Positions 8,015 through 16,775 of a stretch of DNA of 26,185 bases are shown here, piece after piece (the first letter of the stretch is position 1; the number at the start of each line of letters is the position of its first letter). This DNA is from an uncultured Prevotella sp. (GTDB lineage: Bacteria; Bacteroidota; Bacteroidia; Bacteroidales; Bacteroidaceae). The DNA is taken from NCBI GenBank assembly GCA_934217675.1, contig CAKQCV010000035.1, positions 1-26,185 on the forward strand. Reading direction: 5' to 3'. Under the pieces are notes generated by a model. The model ran no database searches, had not been told where the DNA came from, and worked only from the letters and a program-made list of their open reading frames with translations. Made by a program: the position numbers and the translations under genes.

Positions 8015-8044
8015 TTTGGAAGCCTATTATATTTTGTATATTTG
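8015..8044 (+). promoter_or_regulatory. Promoter of exported nitroreductase gene
   Basis: TTTG (8015-8018) and TATATTTG (8037-8044) are 18 nt apart, slightly short of ideal. Transcription would begin near 8051. That places the ATG at 7980 upstream of the transcript and favours 8082. Confidence 0.6.
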
Positions 8045-8081
8045 CATTCAAACTTGTCTGGTTGATAAAAATAATCGATAT

Positions 8082-8747
8082 ATGATGAATCTTAAAATAT
8101 TAATGCTTGCCGGGATGATGTATTCAACATCAAGTTATGCACAAACCTGTTGTGGAGGCGTTTCTGAAAAAAAATGCAATAAGGAAGTAAATGAGTCATG
8201 TTGCATTATGGATAATGATGTGGTCAAGACAATTTTGTCGCGTCGTTCAATAAGAAAGTATCTTGATAGACCTGTTGAACATGAAAAACTTGAATTAATA
8301 GCAAAATGTGGAATTAATGCACCTAATGGCATGAATAAACAGCCGTGGGCTGTAAGAGTGGTTGAAAGCAAAAATTTTATTGAAGAAACAACAAAAATAT
8401 TCAAGCAGGAAAATCCGGAGCAAGTGAAACGTGATGCTAATTTTAAGAATATGTATCGTAATGCTCCAAACATTATTGTTGTTGCAACCCCAAAAGGAAA
8501 TGGATTGGTTGATGCAGGACTGATGGGAGAGAATATGATGCTTGCTGCAAAATCTTTAGGACTTGGTACTTGTTGTCTTGGTGGTCCGGTACGCTTCTTG
8601 CAGTCAAGTAAGGCTTGTCAACCATATATCAAGAAACTAAATTTACCTGAAGGATATGAAATATGCTATATAATTGCTGTGGGATATCCAGATGAAACTC
8701 CAGAGGCAAAACATAGAGATATAAATAAAATTGAATTTATAAAATAA
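8082..8747 (+). CDS. Exported nitroreductase family flavoprotein
   Basis: This 221-residue protein is an FMN-dependent nitroreductase-fold enzyme that appears to act outside the cytoplasm. An N-terminal signal (MMNLKILMLAGMMY, cleavage probably near SSYAQ, residues 17-21) precedes a mature N-terminus with five cysteines in about 20 residues (Cys23, 24, 32, 40, 41). The catalytic domain follows: RRSIRKYLDRPV (54-65), an FMN-contact signature, then APNGMNKQPWAVRVV and a C-terminal GLGTCCLGGPVR. No twin-arginine motif is seen. Substrate unknown. The start is chosen over an in-frame ATG at 7980 because of the promoter and the signal peptide. The rRNA methyltransferase gene follows after 19 nt. 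The Cys-rich segment might bind metal or form disulfides. Confidence 0.8.
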   Translation: MMNLKILMLAGMMYSTSSYAQTCCGGVSEKKCNKEVNESCCIMDNDVVKTILSRRSIRKYLDRPVEHEKLELIAKCGINAPNGMNKQPWAVRVVESKNFIEETTKIFKQENPEQVKRDANFKNMYRNAPNIIVVATPKGNGLVDAGLMGENMMLAAKSLGLGTCCLGGPVRFLQSSKACQPYIKKLNLPEGYEICYIIAVGYPDETPEAKHRDINKIEFIK

Positions 8748-8766
8748 GATACAAAATAAGCCGAGT

Positions 8767-10188
8767 ATGATGCTGCCAGAAGATTTTACTACTTATACAA
8801 GTAAGCTTTTCGGGGAGGAATTGTGGAGCAATTTCCTTAACGGCTTTGAGCATAAACCACCTGTTAGCATACGTATAAACCCTTTTAAATTTAATGCTTG
8901 TAGCATGGCTTTACCAGCAGAAAAAGATTGTATGGTTGATTGGTGCAAAGATGGGATATATCTTAAAGAACGTCCATTGTTTACTCTTGATCCGTTGTTT
9001 CATGGAGGAGCTTATTATGTGCAGGAAGCTGCTTCTATGTATATTTCGGATGTAATTCGAAAATGTGCAGATGTATCATCTCCGTTACGTGTGCTTGACC
9101 TATGTGCTGCACCTGGTGGAAAATCAACCGCGGTGAGGAGCATTTTGCCAAAAGGGAGTTTGTTAATGGTAAACGAGCCTGTGAGACAGCGTGCCAATAT
9201 CCTTATGGAAAATATCCAGAAGTTTGGTCATCCAGATGTTGTTGTGACAAATAATTATGCTGTTGACTATCAACGTAGTGGATTAAAGTTTGATGTTATA
9301 ATTGCTGATGTGCCTTGTTCTGGAGAGGGGATGTTTCGTAAGGATGAAGGGACTATAAAAGAGTGGTCGTTGGCTAATGTGAAGAAATGTGCCGCTTTGC
9401 AAAAGGACATTATTGCAGATATAATGCCTTGTTTACGTGATGGAGGCTTGCTTATTTACTCAACATGCACATTTAATGCACATGAGAATGAGGAAAATAT
9501 TAGCTGGATTATTGATAATTACGATATGCAACCTGTTGATATTTGTGATAAAAAATATTTTCCGGCAAGTATTTCTAATTTTGAAATGCATAATGTTGAT
9601 TCATATAATAGAGCACAAGGAACTGTGCGCTTTATTCCTGGTATTACTCGCACAGAAGGACTTTTTATGGCTGCATTGCGTAAACCTGGTAATGGGCAGA
9701 ATACAATGGTTCCTTTATCTAACAACAAAAAATCGAAGAAAGGTAAACATTCAAAAGAACAGCCTGTACAAGGAGTAAAGCAAGTGGCAGAGTGGCTTGA
9801 CAATAACACGGATTTTGATATTACAATGCTTGGTGGAAGAATTGTAGCGGTAAATAAAATGTGGCGCGATATATTTGACACAGCAGTATCAAAATTGAGA
9901 GTTATGCACGCCGGAGTAGAATTAGGAGAAATAAAGGGGAAAGATATAGTACCTTCAGAGTGTCTGGCTCTTTCAGTGAATCTGAATCGTAATACTTTTG
10001 CTGTTGTAGAGTTAGACCTTAATTCGGCTCTTTGCTATTTAAGGCGCGAACCGATTACTCTTCCTACTGGCGCACCGCGTGGATACGTACTTGTAACATA
10101 CGGAGAACTGCCGCTTGGCTTTGTAAAGAATCTCGGAAATAGAACAAATAACCTTTTTCCACAAGAATGGAGAATTAAAAACAAATGA
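8767..10188 (+). CDS. NSUN/RsmF-type RNA m5C methyltransferase
   Basis: This 473-residue enzyme methylates cytosine C5 in RNA, most likely 16S rRNA, using S-adenosylmethionine. Residues 80-130 carry the family entry [13 protein letters not shown] and the SAM loop [12 protein letters not shown] (110-121). Both catalytic cysteines are present: Cys184 in [10 protein letters not shown] and Cys234 in [14 protein letters not shown]. The C-terminal part after about 310 looks like the RNA-binding extension found in RsmF/YebU relatives. An in-frame ATG lies at 8770, so the start is uncertain by one codon. The stop overlaps the thyA start (ATGA), implying translational coupling. E. coli RsmF modifies C1407; the target here is inferred only from family. 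Confidence 0.88.
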   Translation: MMLPEDFTTYTSKLFGEELWSNFLNGFEHKPPVSIRINPFKFNACSMALPAEKDCMVDWCKDGIYLKERPLFTLDPLFHGGAYYVQEAASMYISDVIRKCADVSSPLRVLDLCAAPGGKSTAVRSILPKGSLLMVNEPVRQRANILMENIQKFGHPDVVVTNNYAVDYQRSGLKFDVIIADVPCSGEGMFRKDEGTIKEWSLANVKKCAALQKDIIADIMPCLRDGGLLIYSTCTFNAHENEENISWIIDNYDMQPVDICDKKYFPASISNFEMHNVDSYNRAQGTVRFIPGITRTEGLFMAALRKPGNGQNTMVPLSNNKKSKKGKHSKEQPVQGVKQVAEWLDNNTDFDITMLGGRIVAVNKMWRDIFDTAVSKLRVMHAGVELGEIKGKDIVPSECLALSVNLNRNTFAVVELDLNSALCYLRREPITLPTGAPRGYVLVTYGELPLGFVKNLGNRTNNLFPQEWRIKNK

Positions 10189-10979
10189 AACAATATTTAG
10201 ACCTGTTAGAACGTATCCTCACAGAGGGTACAAAAAAACACGACCGAACGGGAACCGGTACTATAAGTATTTTCGGAAACCAAATGCGCTTTGATATGAG
10301 CCAGGGCTTTCCTTTGCTGACAACAAAGAAACTACATCTTAAATCAATAATTTATGAGCTTTTGTGGTTTCTGAAAGGTGATACCAATGTTAGGTATCTT
10401 CAAGAGCATGGAGTTAGAATTTGGAACGAATGGGCAGATGAAAATGGTGAACTTGGACCTGTATATGGTCATCAGTGGCGATCATGGCCAACGCCTGATG
10501 GTAGACATATTGACCAAATAACAAATGTTATAAATCAAATAAAGAAAACTCCAGACTCTCGCCGTATGATTGTTAGCGCATGGAATGTAGCAGACATTGA
10601 GGAAATGCACCTCCCACCTTGTCACTGTCTTTTCCAATTTTATGTGGCTGATGGTAAACTGTCATTGCAACTCTATCAACGCAGTGCTGATACCTTTCTT
10701 GGAGTTCCATTTAATATTGCTTCATACGCTTTATTGTTGCAGATGATGGCTCAGGTTACAGGACTAATACCAGGAGAGTTTATTTATACAACAGGAGATA
10801 CACATATCTATTTGAACCATATAGAACAAGTTAAGATACAGCTGACACGAACACCACGTTCATTACCAGTAATGAAACTTAATCCAAATGTGAAAAATAT
10901 TTTTGATTTTAAATATGAGGATTTTAAACTGGAGAATTATGATCCGTGGCCACATATACCAGGTGTGGTGAGTGTGTAA
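10185..10979 (+). CDS. thyA: Thymidylate synthase
   Basis: This enzyme converts dUMP to dTMP with methylene-tetrahydrofolate, releasing dihydrofolate. At 264 residues it matches E. coli ThyA exactly in length, and the catalytic Cys falls at the same position, Cys146 in [10 protein letters not shown]. Other signatures are [11 protein letters not shown] (21-31), [22 protein letters not shown] (91-101), [17 protein letters not shown] (165-181) and GDTHIYLNH. The gene starts inside the stop of the methyltransferase gene. folA follows 19 nt later, and its product recycles the dihydrofolate made here. Confidence 0.97.
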   Translation: MKQYLDLLERILTEGTKKHDRTGTGTISIFGNQMRFDMSQGFPLLTTKKLHLKSIIYELLWFLKGDTNVRYLQEHGVRIWNEWADENGELGPVYGHQWRSWPTPDGRHIDQITNVINQIKKTPDSRRMIVSAWNVADIEEMHLPPCHCLFQFYVADGKLSLQLYQRSADTFLGVPFNIASYALLLQMMAQVTGLIPGEFIYTTGDTHIYLNHIEQVKIQLTRTPRSLPVMKLNPNVKNIFDFKYEDFKLENYDPWPHIPGVVSV

Positions 10980-10998
10980 TTTAAATTAAAGCTAAAGT

Positions 10999-11481
10999 AT
11001 GAGAATAAATATCATAGCTGCCGTAGCTCGTAATCGTGCTATAGGTAAAGATAATAAACTTATATATTGGTTGCCAAATGATTTGAAACGTTTTAAGGCT
11101 CTAACAACAGGACATACTATTATTATGGGTAGAAAAACATTTGAATCGCTGCCTAAAGGGGCTTTGCCGAACAGAAGAAACATTGTCGTTAGTCGTAGTG
11201 TAAAGGATTTTCCTGGATGTGATACGTATTTTTCTATAGATGAGGCTTTGAAAAACTGTGCTGCCGATGAGGATATTTATATTATTGGTGGTGAGAGCGT
11301 ATATCGGCAAACTTTGCATTTGGCTGACAGATTATGCTTGACGGAAATTGATGATACCCCAAAAGATGCAGATGCTTTTTTTCCAGAATATGATGAATGG
11401 ATGGAGGTAGAGAGGGAAAATCATGATATAGATGAGAAAAATCACTATAGATATTCTTTCGTTGATTATGAGAGAAAATAA
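10999..11481 (+). CDS. folA: Dihydrofolate reductase
   Basis: This 160-residue enzyme reduces dihydrofolate to tetrahydrofolate with NADPH, closing the cycle opened by ThyA. Visible elements are INIIAAVARNRAIGKDN (3-19), WLPNDLKRFK with the proton-relay Asp28, the NADPH loop GRKTFESLP (44-52) and IIGGESVY (95-102). The usual Pro-Trp before the LPxD motif is replaced here by Ile22-Tyr23-Trp24. I believe this is a normal variant in Bacteroidetes, not an acquired resistance form, since the gene sits in the native thyA operon. The protease gene begins 14 nt before the folA stop. Confidence 0.96.
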   Translation: MRINIIAAVARNRAIGKDNKLIYWLPNDLKRFKALTTGHTIIMGRKTFESLPKGALPNRRNIVVSRSVKDFPGCDTYFSIDEALKNCAADEDIYIIGGESVYRQTLHLADRLCLTEIDDTPKDADAFFPEYDEWMEVERENHDIDEKNHYRYSFVDYERK

Positions 11482-12880
11482 TGTATGGTATTTTAGGTCG
11501 TTTCTTTTCCTGATAGTATTGGTTTCTGCAAACCTGATGATATATGCCGAATCTTTGGCAAAGAAAAAATATCCAGGTGAGAAAACTTATATGTATAGAG
11601 TTGTGTTGACAGACAAATCTGCAACTCCTTTCTCTCTTGACAAACCATTGGCTTTTTTATCACAGAAATCCGTTGAACGAAGACTAAGGCAAAATATAGT
11701 ATTGGATTCAACAGATCTACCTGTAAATCCGCTTTACGAAAAGAAAGTTGAACTTTGTGGAGGGAAGATCGTAAGTAAAAGTAAATGGAACAATTCTGTT
11801 GTTGTAATGACAGGTGATACAACGGTTGTTGATAGAATAGGAATATTGCCGTTTGTAAAATGTATCAGAAAAGTTTGGACATCACCAGATTCCGTGAAAA
11901 TATATAAACAACGTCCTAAATATCATAAGGAACTGGTGCTGCGTGATACTGCTGATGTAAGTTATCATGGTGCTGCAGAAGAACAGTTGAAAATGCTTGG
12001 TGGAATAAAGCTGCATGACAATGGATATAAGGGAAGGGGAATTGTAATAGCTGTGCTTGATGCTGGCTTTTTGAATGTGGACCTTATACCGGCGTTTCGG
12101 AATATAAATATTGTGGGATATGCAGATTTTGTTGCTCTTTCAAAAAAAAGTATTTTTGAAATATCTGATCATGGAACACAAGTCTTGTCTACAATGGCTA
12201 TAAGTGTTCCTAAGGTATATGTAGGAGCAGCACCAGAGGCAAGTTATTGGCTTTTAAGATGCGAAGACCAACAAACGGAGCAACCTGTAGAGGAGGATTA
12301 TTGGGCTGCAGCAGCAGAATTTGCCGACAGTGTAGGAGTGGACGTTATCAGTAGTTCATTGGGATTCCATGAATATGATGATCCATCAGATAACTATGCT
12401 TACAGACAGCAAGATGGACAAACAGCTTTGATTTCTCACACGGCTTCTATGCTTGCTAAAAAGGGAATAGTGCTTGTGAATAGTTGCGGTAATGAGGGTA
12501 TGGGTATGTGGAAAAAAATCTGTTTCCCTGCTGATGCGAAAAATATATTAAGTGTTGGAGCGGTTACGTCATTTAGGAGAAATGCTGCTTTTAGTAGCCT
12601 CGGACCTACTGCAGATGGTAGAATAAAACCAGATGTAATGGCACAAGGAAGTCCGACAATGGTTGTGACAGAAAGAGGTACGATAAGTAGTGATGTTGGG
12701 ACTTCGTTTGCTGCTCCACTCATAGCCGGAATGGTGGCATGTATTTGGCAAAGGAACCCGGAAAAAACTGCATTCGAGATAATAGATATGGTTAAACGGC
12801 TTGGAGATAATTATGCACATCCAGATAATGTGTATGGTTATGGAATACCTGATTTTAGTAAAAATACATATAATAAATAA
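11468..12880 (+). CDS. Exported subtilisin-like serine protease (S8)
   Basis: This 470-residue protease has the full triad of the S8 family: Asp198 in AVLDAGF, His235 in SDHGTQV and Ser413 in GTSFAAP, plus oxyanion Asn342 in SCGNEG. A hydrophobic signal (FRSFLFLIVLVSANLMIYAES) sends it out of the cytoplasm, and residues of about 35-160 look like a propeptide-like region (YRVVLTDKSATPFSL, SQKSVERR). It ends without an obvious sorting domain. The ATG at 11468 is preferred to 11432, which would put 12 polar residues ahead of the signal. It overlaps folA by 14 nt and xseA by 1 nt, so it is cotranscribed with housekeeping genes. Substrate unknown. Confidence 0.88.
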   Translation: MRENNVWYFRSFLFLIVLVSANLMIYAESLAKKKYPGEKTYMYRVVLTDKSATPFSLDKPLAFLSQKSVERRLRQNIVLDSTDLPVNPLYEKKVELCGGKIVSKSKWNNSVVVMTGDTTVVDRIGILPFVKCIRKVWTSPDSVKIYKQRPKYHKELVLRDTADVSYHGAAEEQLKMLGGIKLHDNGYKGRGIVIAVLDAGFLNVDLIPAFRNINIVGYADFVALSKKSIFEISDHGTQVLSTMAISVPKVYVGAAPEASYWLLRCEDQQTEQPVEEDYWAAAAEFADSVGVDVISSSLGFHEYDDPSDNYAYRQQDGQTALISHTASMLAKKGIVLVNSCGNEGMGMWKKICFPADAKNILSVGAVTSFRRNAAFSSLGPTADGRIKPDVMAQGSPTMVVTERGTISSDVGTSFAAPLIAGMVACIWQRNPEKTAFEIIDMVKRLGDNYAHPDNVYGYGIPDFSKNTYNK

Positions 12881-14178
12881 TGCCAAAAGCTTTATCACTT
12901 TTTGAACTAAACAATCTTGTGCGAAAAACAATAGACATCACATTGAATGATGAATATTGGGTGGAGACTGAGTTGGGAGAAGCTCGTGAGAACAATGGAC
13001 ATCTTTATCTTGAACTTATAGAGAAAGATGAATATAGAAATACTCCCGTGGCAAGAGCCTCGGCTAAATGTTGGCGTTCAACATGGATGACGCTTCGCAA
13101 AAAGTTTGAGTATATTACCGGGATGAATATTAAGCCTGGAATAAAAGTCTTGCTTAAAGTTTATCCACAATTTCATGAGGCTTATGGATTTTCGTGGATT
13201 GTAACAGATTTGGATCCAACATATACTATGGGGGATATGGCACGCAAACGACTTGAAATTATAAATATATTGAAAGATGAGGGTGTGTTTGATTTGAATA
13301 AGCAGTTGGCATTACCAATGTTTACACAGCATATCGCTGTTGTGTCTAGTGAAACTGCTGCAGGATATGGAGACTTTTGCAAGCAGTTATACTCAAATCA
13401 GTTTGGATTTTCTTTTTCGGTTCGGTTTTATCCGGCTATTATGCAAGGAGAAGGAGTGGAACAAAGCGTGATCTCTGCCCTAAATAAGATATATGAAAAT
13501 TTAGATTCGCATGATTGTGTTGTCATAATACGTGGTGGAGGGGCAAGTAGTGATTTAACAGGTTTTGATTCTCTTGCACTTGCTGAAAATATTGCCAATT
13601 TTCCGTTGCCGATTATAACAGGTATAGGACATGAACGAGATGAAACCGTTGCTGATATGGTTTCACACACAAAAGTTAAAACTCCAACTGCTGCAGCTGC
13701 TTTATTGATAGATAATCTTCGTAGTGTTGCAGAACGTTTGGATTCTGCTCAACAACGTATAACCAATAAGGTTGGACTTATAATGCAAGCTGAACAACAG
13801 CGAATATCTCGTTTGGCACAAATTATACCTGCATTGTTTTCGGTTGTGAATGTTAAACAGAATGCATTAGTTGACAGGTTAGCACAGCGTTTGGCAACGA
13901 GTGCACATAATATTATTAGCGAAAATTCTCGTAGGTTGGATCATGCAGAAAGTAAATTGCCGATATTTACAGAACATATATTGCAGATGCAACACAATTA
14001 TATAGAATTGTTGGCGCAGCGTTTGTGTGCTCTTGATCCAAAGCTGTTGTTAATGAGAGGATACAGTATCACGACTTTGCATGGTAAAGCTGTTACTGAT
14101 AAAGCAATGTTACATCCTGGAGATGAAATTCTTACAGTCTTCGCAAATGGAACAGCGAAGTCTATTGTAAAAAAGTAA
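12880..14178 (+). CDS. xseA: Exodeoxyribonuclease VII large subunit
   Basis: The 432-residue catalytic subunit of exonuclease VII degrades single-stranded DNA to oligonucleotides together with XseB. The N-terminal OB-fold spans about 1-115 (SLFELNNLVRKTID start, YWVETELGEARENNGHLYLEL). The nuclease domain follows, with AVVSSETAAGYGDF (153-166), RGGGASSDLTGFDSLALAENIA (218-239) and GIGHERDETVADMVSHTKVKTPTAAA. The C-terminal part is a long coiled coil ending in GYSIT...GDEILTVFANG. It starts on the last base of the protease stop (TAATG). xseB follows by 16 nt. Confidence 0.95.
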   Translation: MPKALSLFELNNLVRKTIDITLNDEYWVETELGEARENNGHLYLELIEKDEYRNTPVARASAKCWRSTWMTLRKKFEYITGMNIKPGIKVLLKVYPQFHEAYGFSWIVTDLDPTYTMGDMARKRLEIINILKDEGVFDLNKQLALPMFTQHIAVVSSETAAGYGDFCKQLYSNQFGFSFSVRFYPAIMQGEGVEQSVISALNKIYENLDSHDCVVIIRGGGASSDLTGFDSLALAENIANFPLPIITGIGHERDETVADMVSHTKVKTPTAAAALLIDNLRSVAERLDSAQQRITNKVGLIMQAEQQRISRLAQIIPALFSVVNVKQNALVDRLAQRLATSAHNIISENSRRLDHAESKLPIFTEHILQMQHNYIELLAQRLCALDPKLLLMRGYSITTLHGKAVTDKAMLHPGDEILTVFANGTAKSIVKK

Positions 14179-14194
14179 TATAGAATATGTAAAA

Positions 14195-14383
14195 ATGGAA
14201 CAGAATATTAAATATGAAACAGCTGTAAAGCAACTTGAAAGTATTGTCGGAAAAATGGAAACTGGCGAGCTTGACATAGATTCGTTAAGTGAGCAACTTA
14301 AAACTGCAAAGAATTTAATAAAAATATGTAGAGATAAGTTGACAAAAACAGATGAAGAGATAAAAAAACTTCTTGAAGAATAG
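14195..14383 (+). CDS. xseB: Exodeoxyribonuclease VII small subunit
   Basis: This is a 62-residue helical accessory subunit of exonuclease VII. The signature YETAVKQLESIVGKMETGEL (6-25) followed by DIDSLSEQLKTAKNLIKICRDKL is characteristic of XseB, and its length is typical. It sits directly behind xseA with a 16-nt gap and probably ends this transcription unit, because a separate promoter precedes ilvE. Confidence 0.93.
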   Translation: MEQNIKYETAVKQLESIVGKMETGELDIDSLSEQLKTAKNLIKICRDKLTKTDEEIKKLLEE

Positions 14384-14423
14384 CTAAAGGTTCAAGTGAA
14401 TAAAACATAATTCTTTTGCTTTT

Positions 14424-14455
14424 CTTGCAGAAGAATAATATTCTTATTAATTTTG
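14424..14455 (+). promoter_or_regulatory. ilvE promoter (-33/-7)
   Basis: CTTG (14424-14427) and TAATTTTG (14448-14455) are 20 nt apart, a good Bacteroidetes promoter with one mismatch at -33. Transcription would begin near 14462, about 23 nt before the ilvE ATG. Confidence 0.6.
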
Positions 14456-14484
14456 CCTACAAATAATTAAAACAATATTACATT

Positions 14485-15507
14485 ATGAAAGATTTGGATT
14501 GGTCTAACTTAGGCTTTGGATACAGACGTACTGACTATAATGTGCGTTGTTATTATCGCGATGGCAAGTGGGGCGAAATCGAAGTTTGCTCTGACGAGTA
14601 TCTTAAATTACACATGGCTGCAACTTGTCTGCACTATGGGCAGGAGGCTTTTGAAGGATTAAAGGCTTTCCGTTGTCCTGATGGAAAAGTACGTGTTTTC
14701 CGTATGGATGAGAATGCTAAAAGACTACAGTCAACATGCCGTGGCATCATGATGCCAGAGGTATCTACTGAGTTGTTTGAAGAAATGGTAAAAAAAGTGG
14801 TTCGCTTGAATCAAGAATATATTCCAACTTATGAAAGTGGTGCCTCACTGTATATTCGCCCTTTACTTATTGGTACAAGTGCTCAAGTTGGTGTACATCC
14901 TGCATCTGAATATGTATTTTTGATTTTTGTTACACCTGTAGGACCATACTTCAAAGGTGGTTTCTCAACAAATCCATATGTTATAATTCGTGATTACGAC
15001 CGTTCTGCACCTCTTGGTACAGGAAAGTATAAGGTTGGTGGAAATTATGCAGCATCTATGCTTGCAAACAATATTGCTCATGAAAAGGGATATGCTTGCG
15101 AGTTTTATCTTGATGCAAAAGAAAAGAAATATATGGACGAATGTGGTGCAGCAAATTTCTTTGGTATAAAGAACAATACATACGTTACTCCTAAGTCTAC
15201 TTCAATCTTGCCTTCAATTACCAACAAGAGTCTTATGCAACTTGCAGAGGACTATGGAATGAAGGTTGAGCGTCGTCAGATTCCAGAAGAAGAACTTGAA
15301 ACCTTCGAAGAGGCTGGAGCTTGTGGTACAGCTGCCGTAATAAGCCCAATATCTTATATTGATGACCTTGATACAGGTAAACGTTATACTTTTAGTAAAG
15401 ATGGTAAACCGGGACCCGTGTCACAGCGCCTTTATACTCATTTGCGCAATATCCAGTATGGTATTGAACCAGATGTACATGGATGGACTAAGGTTATTAT
15501 TGAGTAG
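14485..15507 (+). CDS. ilvE: Branched-chain amino acid aminotransferase
   Basis: This 340-residue PLP enzyme interconverts leucine, isoleucine and valine with their 2-keto acids. It is a class IIb form, as in many bacteria and eukaryotes. Key blocks are HYGQEAFEGLKAFR (50-63), SLYIRPLLIG (121-130), the PLP-lysine region GTGKYKVGGNYAAS with probable Lys183, DECGAANFFG (218-227) and the phosphate-binding EEAGACGTAAVISPI. It has its own promoter and is followed by 348 nt without a gene. Confidence 0.95.
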   Translation: MKDLDWSNLGFGYRRTDYNVRCYYRDGKWGEIEVCSDEYLKLHMAATCLHYGQEAFEGLKAFRCPDGKVRVFRMDENAKRLQSTCRGIMMPEVSTELFEEMVKKVVRLNQEYIPTYESGASLYIRPLLIGTSAQVGVHPASEYVFLIFVTPVGPYFKGGFSTNPYVIIRDYDRSAPLGTGKYKVGGNYAASMLANNIAHEKGYACEFYLDAKEKKYMDECGAANFFGIKNNTYVTPKSTSILPSITNKSLMQLAEDYGMKVERRQIPEEELETFEEAGACGTAAVISPISYIDDLDTGKRYTFSKDGKPGPVSQRLYTHLRNIQYGIEPDVHGWTKVIIE

Positions 15508-15855
15508 GCGCTTTAGAATATTGAATATAAGCAATATTGTATGATAATATGAAAAAGGAATTTGGCAGATGCTTTCTTGACGTAGCGAAATCTTCACGTC
15601 TTTGCTGGTGTCTTTTTTTTTCAGCGACATGTAGACTATACCATTCATAGTTGTCATATTCCTTTTTCTTTCGTTTATAGAAGCTTATTTGCTATAATCA
15701 AAATCTTCTGAATATGGATTCACTGAATGTGAAACTTATAGTTGGTGGTGATGGTTATCGACAATAATCGTTACCATCGTCGCAATAAAAAACGAAGGAA
15801 AGAAGCAAACGCAGATAAATAAATACATAGAACAACCACGGAACAGAAACTATAA
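15508..15855. other. Intergenic region ilvE-trmB with RNA-structure potential
   Basis: These 348 nt carry no convincing gene. GAAAAAGGAAT (15551-15561) pairs perfectly with ATTCCTTTTTC (15658-15668), enclosing a small GACGT/ACGTC hairpin (15579-15600) and a T9 run (15613-15621) that may help end ilvE transcription. A second imperfect hairpin, GATGGT...ACCATC (15750-15778), lies upstream of trmB. A 78-codon minus-strand frame here runs into ilvE and has no family features. I find no good promoter for trmB. Confidence 0.5.
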
Positions 15856-16626
15856 ATGAGTAAAGGAAAACTACAGAAATTCGCAGAGATGGAAACTTTC
15901 AAGAATGTCTTCCAGTATCCCTATTCTGTGATTGAGAACGTGCCTTTCGAGATGAAAGGTAAATGGCGTGAGGAATATTTCCACAATGATAACCCCATTG
16001 TGCTTGAATTAGGGTGTGGAAAAGGCGAGTATACTGTTGGATTGGCTCGCATGTTCCCAAACGTGAACTTCATTGGTGTTGATATCAAAGGGGCACGCAT
16101 GCATACTGGGGCCAAGCAGGCTCTTGAGGAAAAACTCGACAATGCAGCATTCCTGCGTACGAACATTGAGATTATTGACCGCTTCTTTGCTTCAGGTGAA
16201 GTACAGGAGATTTGGCTCACGTTCAGCGATCCACAGATGAAGAATCCGCGTAAACGTCTTACAAGCACATATTTCATGGAGCGTTATCGCCAATTTCTCG
16301 TGGACGGAGGATTAGTGCATCTGAAGACAGATTCCAATTTTCTCTTCACTTATACTAAATATATGGTGGAAAAAAATTCTCTGCCAGTGCTTATGGCTAC
16401 AGAGGATCTTTATCATGACGATAGTCTTGATATTGACACACGCAGCATCCTGTCTATTCATACTTATTATGAGAACCAATGGATTGAGCGCGGGTTGAAT
16501 ATCAAGTATATGAAATTTCGTTTGCCACAAGAAGGCATACTTGAAGAGTCGGAGGTGGAGATTCCGCTAGACGAATACCGAAGCTATAAACGCACTAAGC
16601 GAAGCGGAAAGAATACGGCAAAATAA
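15856..16626 (+). CDS. trmB: tRNA (guanine-N7-)-methyltransferase
   Basis: This 256-residue SAM enzyme makes m7G46 in the variable loop of tRNAs. The SAM motif is [16 protein letters not shown] (49-64), followed by [12 protein letters not shown] and the family block [17 protein letters not shown], the equivalent of FPDPWPKKRH in E. coli. [16 protein letters not shown] also fits. The C-terminus is lysine/arginine-rich ([10 protein letters not shown]), plausible for tRNA contact. Composition is less AT-rich than the region before it. It stands alone between two gene-free gaps. Confidence 0.93.
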   Translation: MSKGKLQKFAEMETFKNVFQYPYSVIENVPFEMKGKWREEYFHNDNPIVLELGCGKGEYTVGLARMFPNVNFIGVDIKGARMHTGAKQALEEKLDNAAFLRTNIEIIDRFFASGEVQEIWLTFSDPQMKNPRKRLTSTYFMERYRQFLVDGGLVHLKTDSNFLFTYTKYMVEKNSLPVLMATEDLYHDDSLDIDTRSILSIHTYYENQWIERGLNIKYMKFRLPQEGILEESEVEIPLDEYRSYKRTKRSGKNTAK

Positions 16627-16775
16627 AAAGTTTCAACTCCGCATTCGCTCTTTTGTGTTATTTCACCATCCTCATTAGAAGAGTGGTTCGTATTATTAGT
16701 ATAAGACTTTAAGATAAAGTTTGCATAAGAAATTGTAGCTCGCATCAAATAACTTATACAGATTATATATATTTA

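Larger units (their letters stand above)
7683..8081. other. Intergenic region at probable island boundary
   Basis: These 399 nt follow pabC. In order they hold the second promoter block (7730-7780), a 26-codon ORF (7806-7886), a small hairpin AGCCG-AAAG-CGGCT around 7829, an 18-bp direct repeat (7874-7917) and the nitroreductase promoter (8015-8044). Base composition becomes AT-rich from about 7860 onward. Confidence 0.65.

Noticed and set aside
10999..11481. Acquired trimethoprim-resistance dihydrofolate reductase
   Set aside because: It lies in the thyA operon with native composition and chromosomal-type length; the altered Pro-Trp segment alone is not evidence of resistance.
15421..15657. 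A 78-codon minus-strand ORF after ilvE
   Set aside because: It overlaps the 3' end of ilvE, has no recognisable domain and no promoter.
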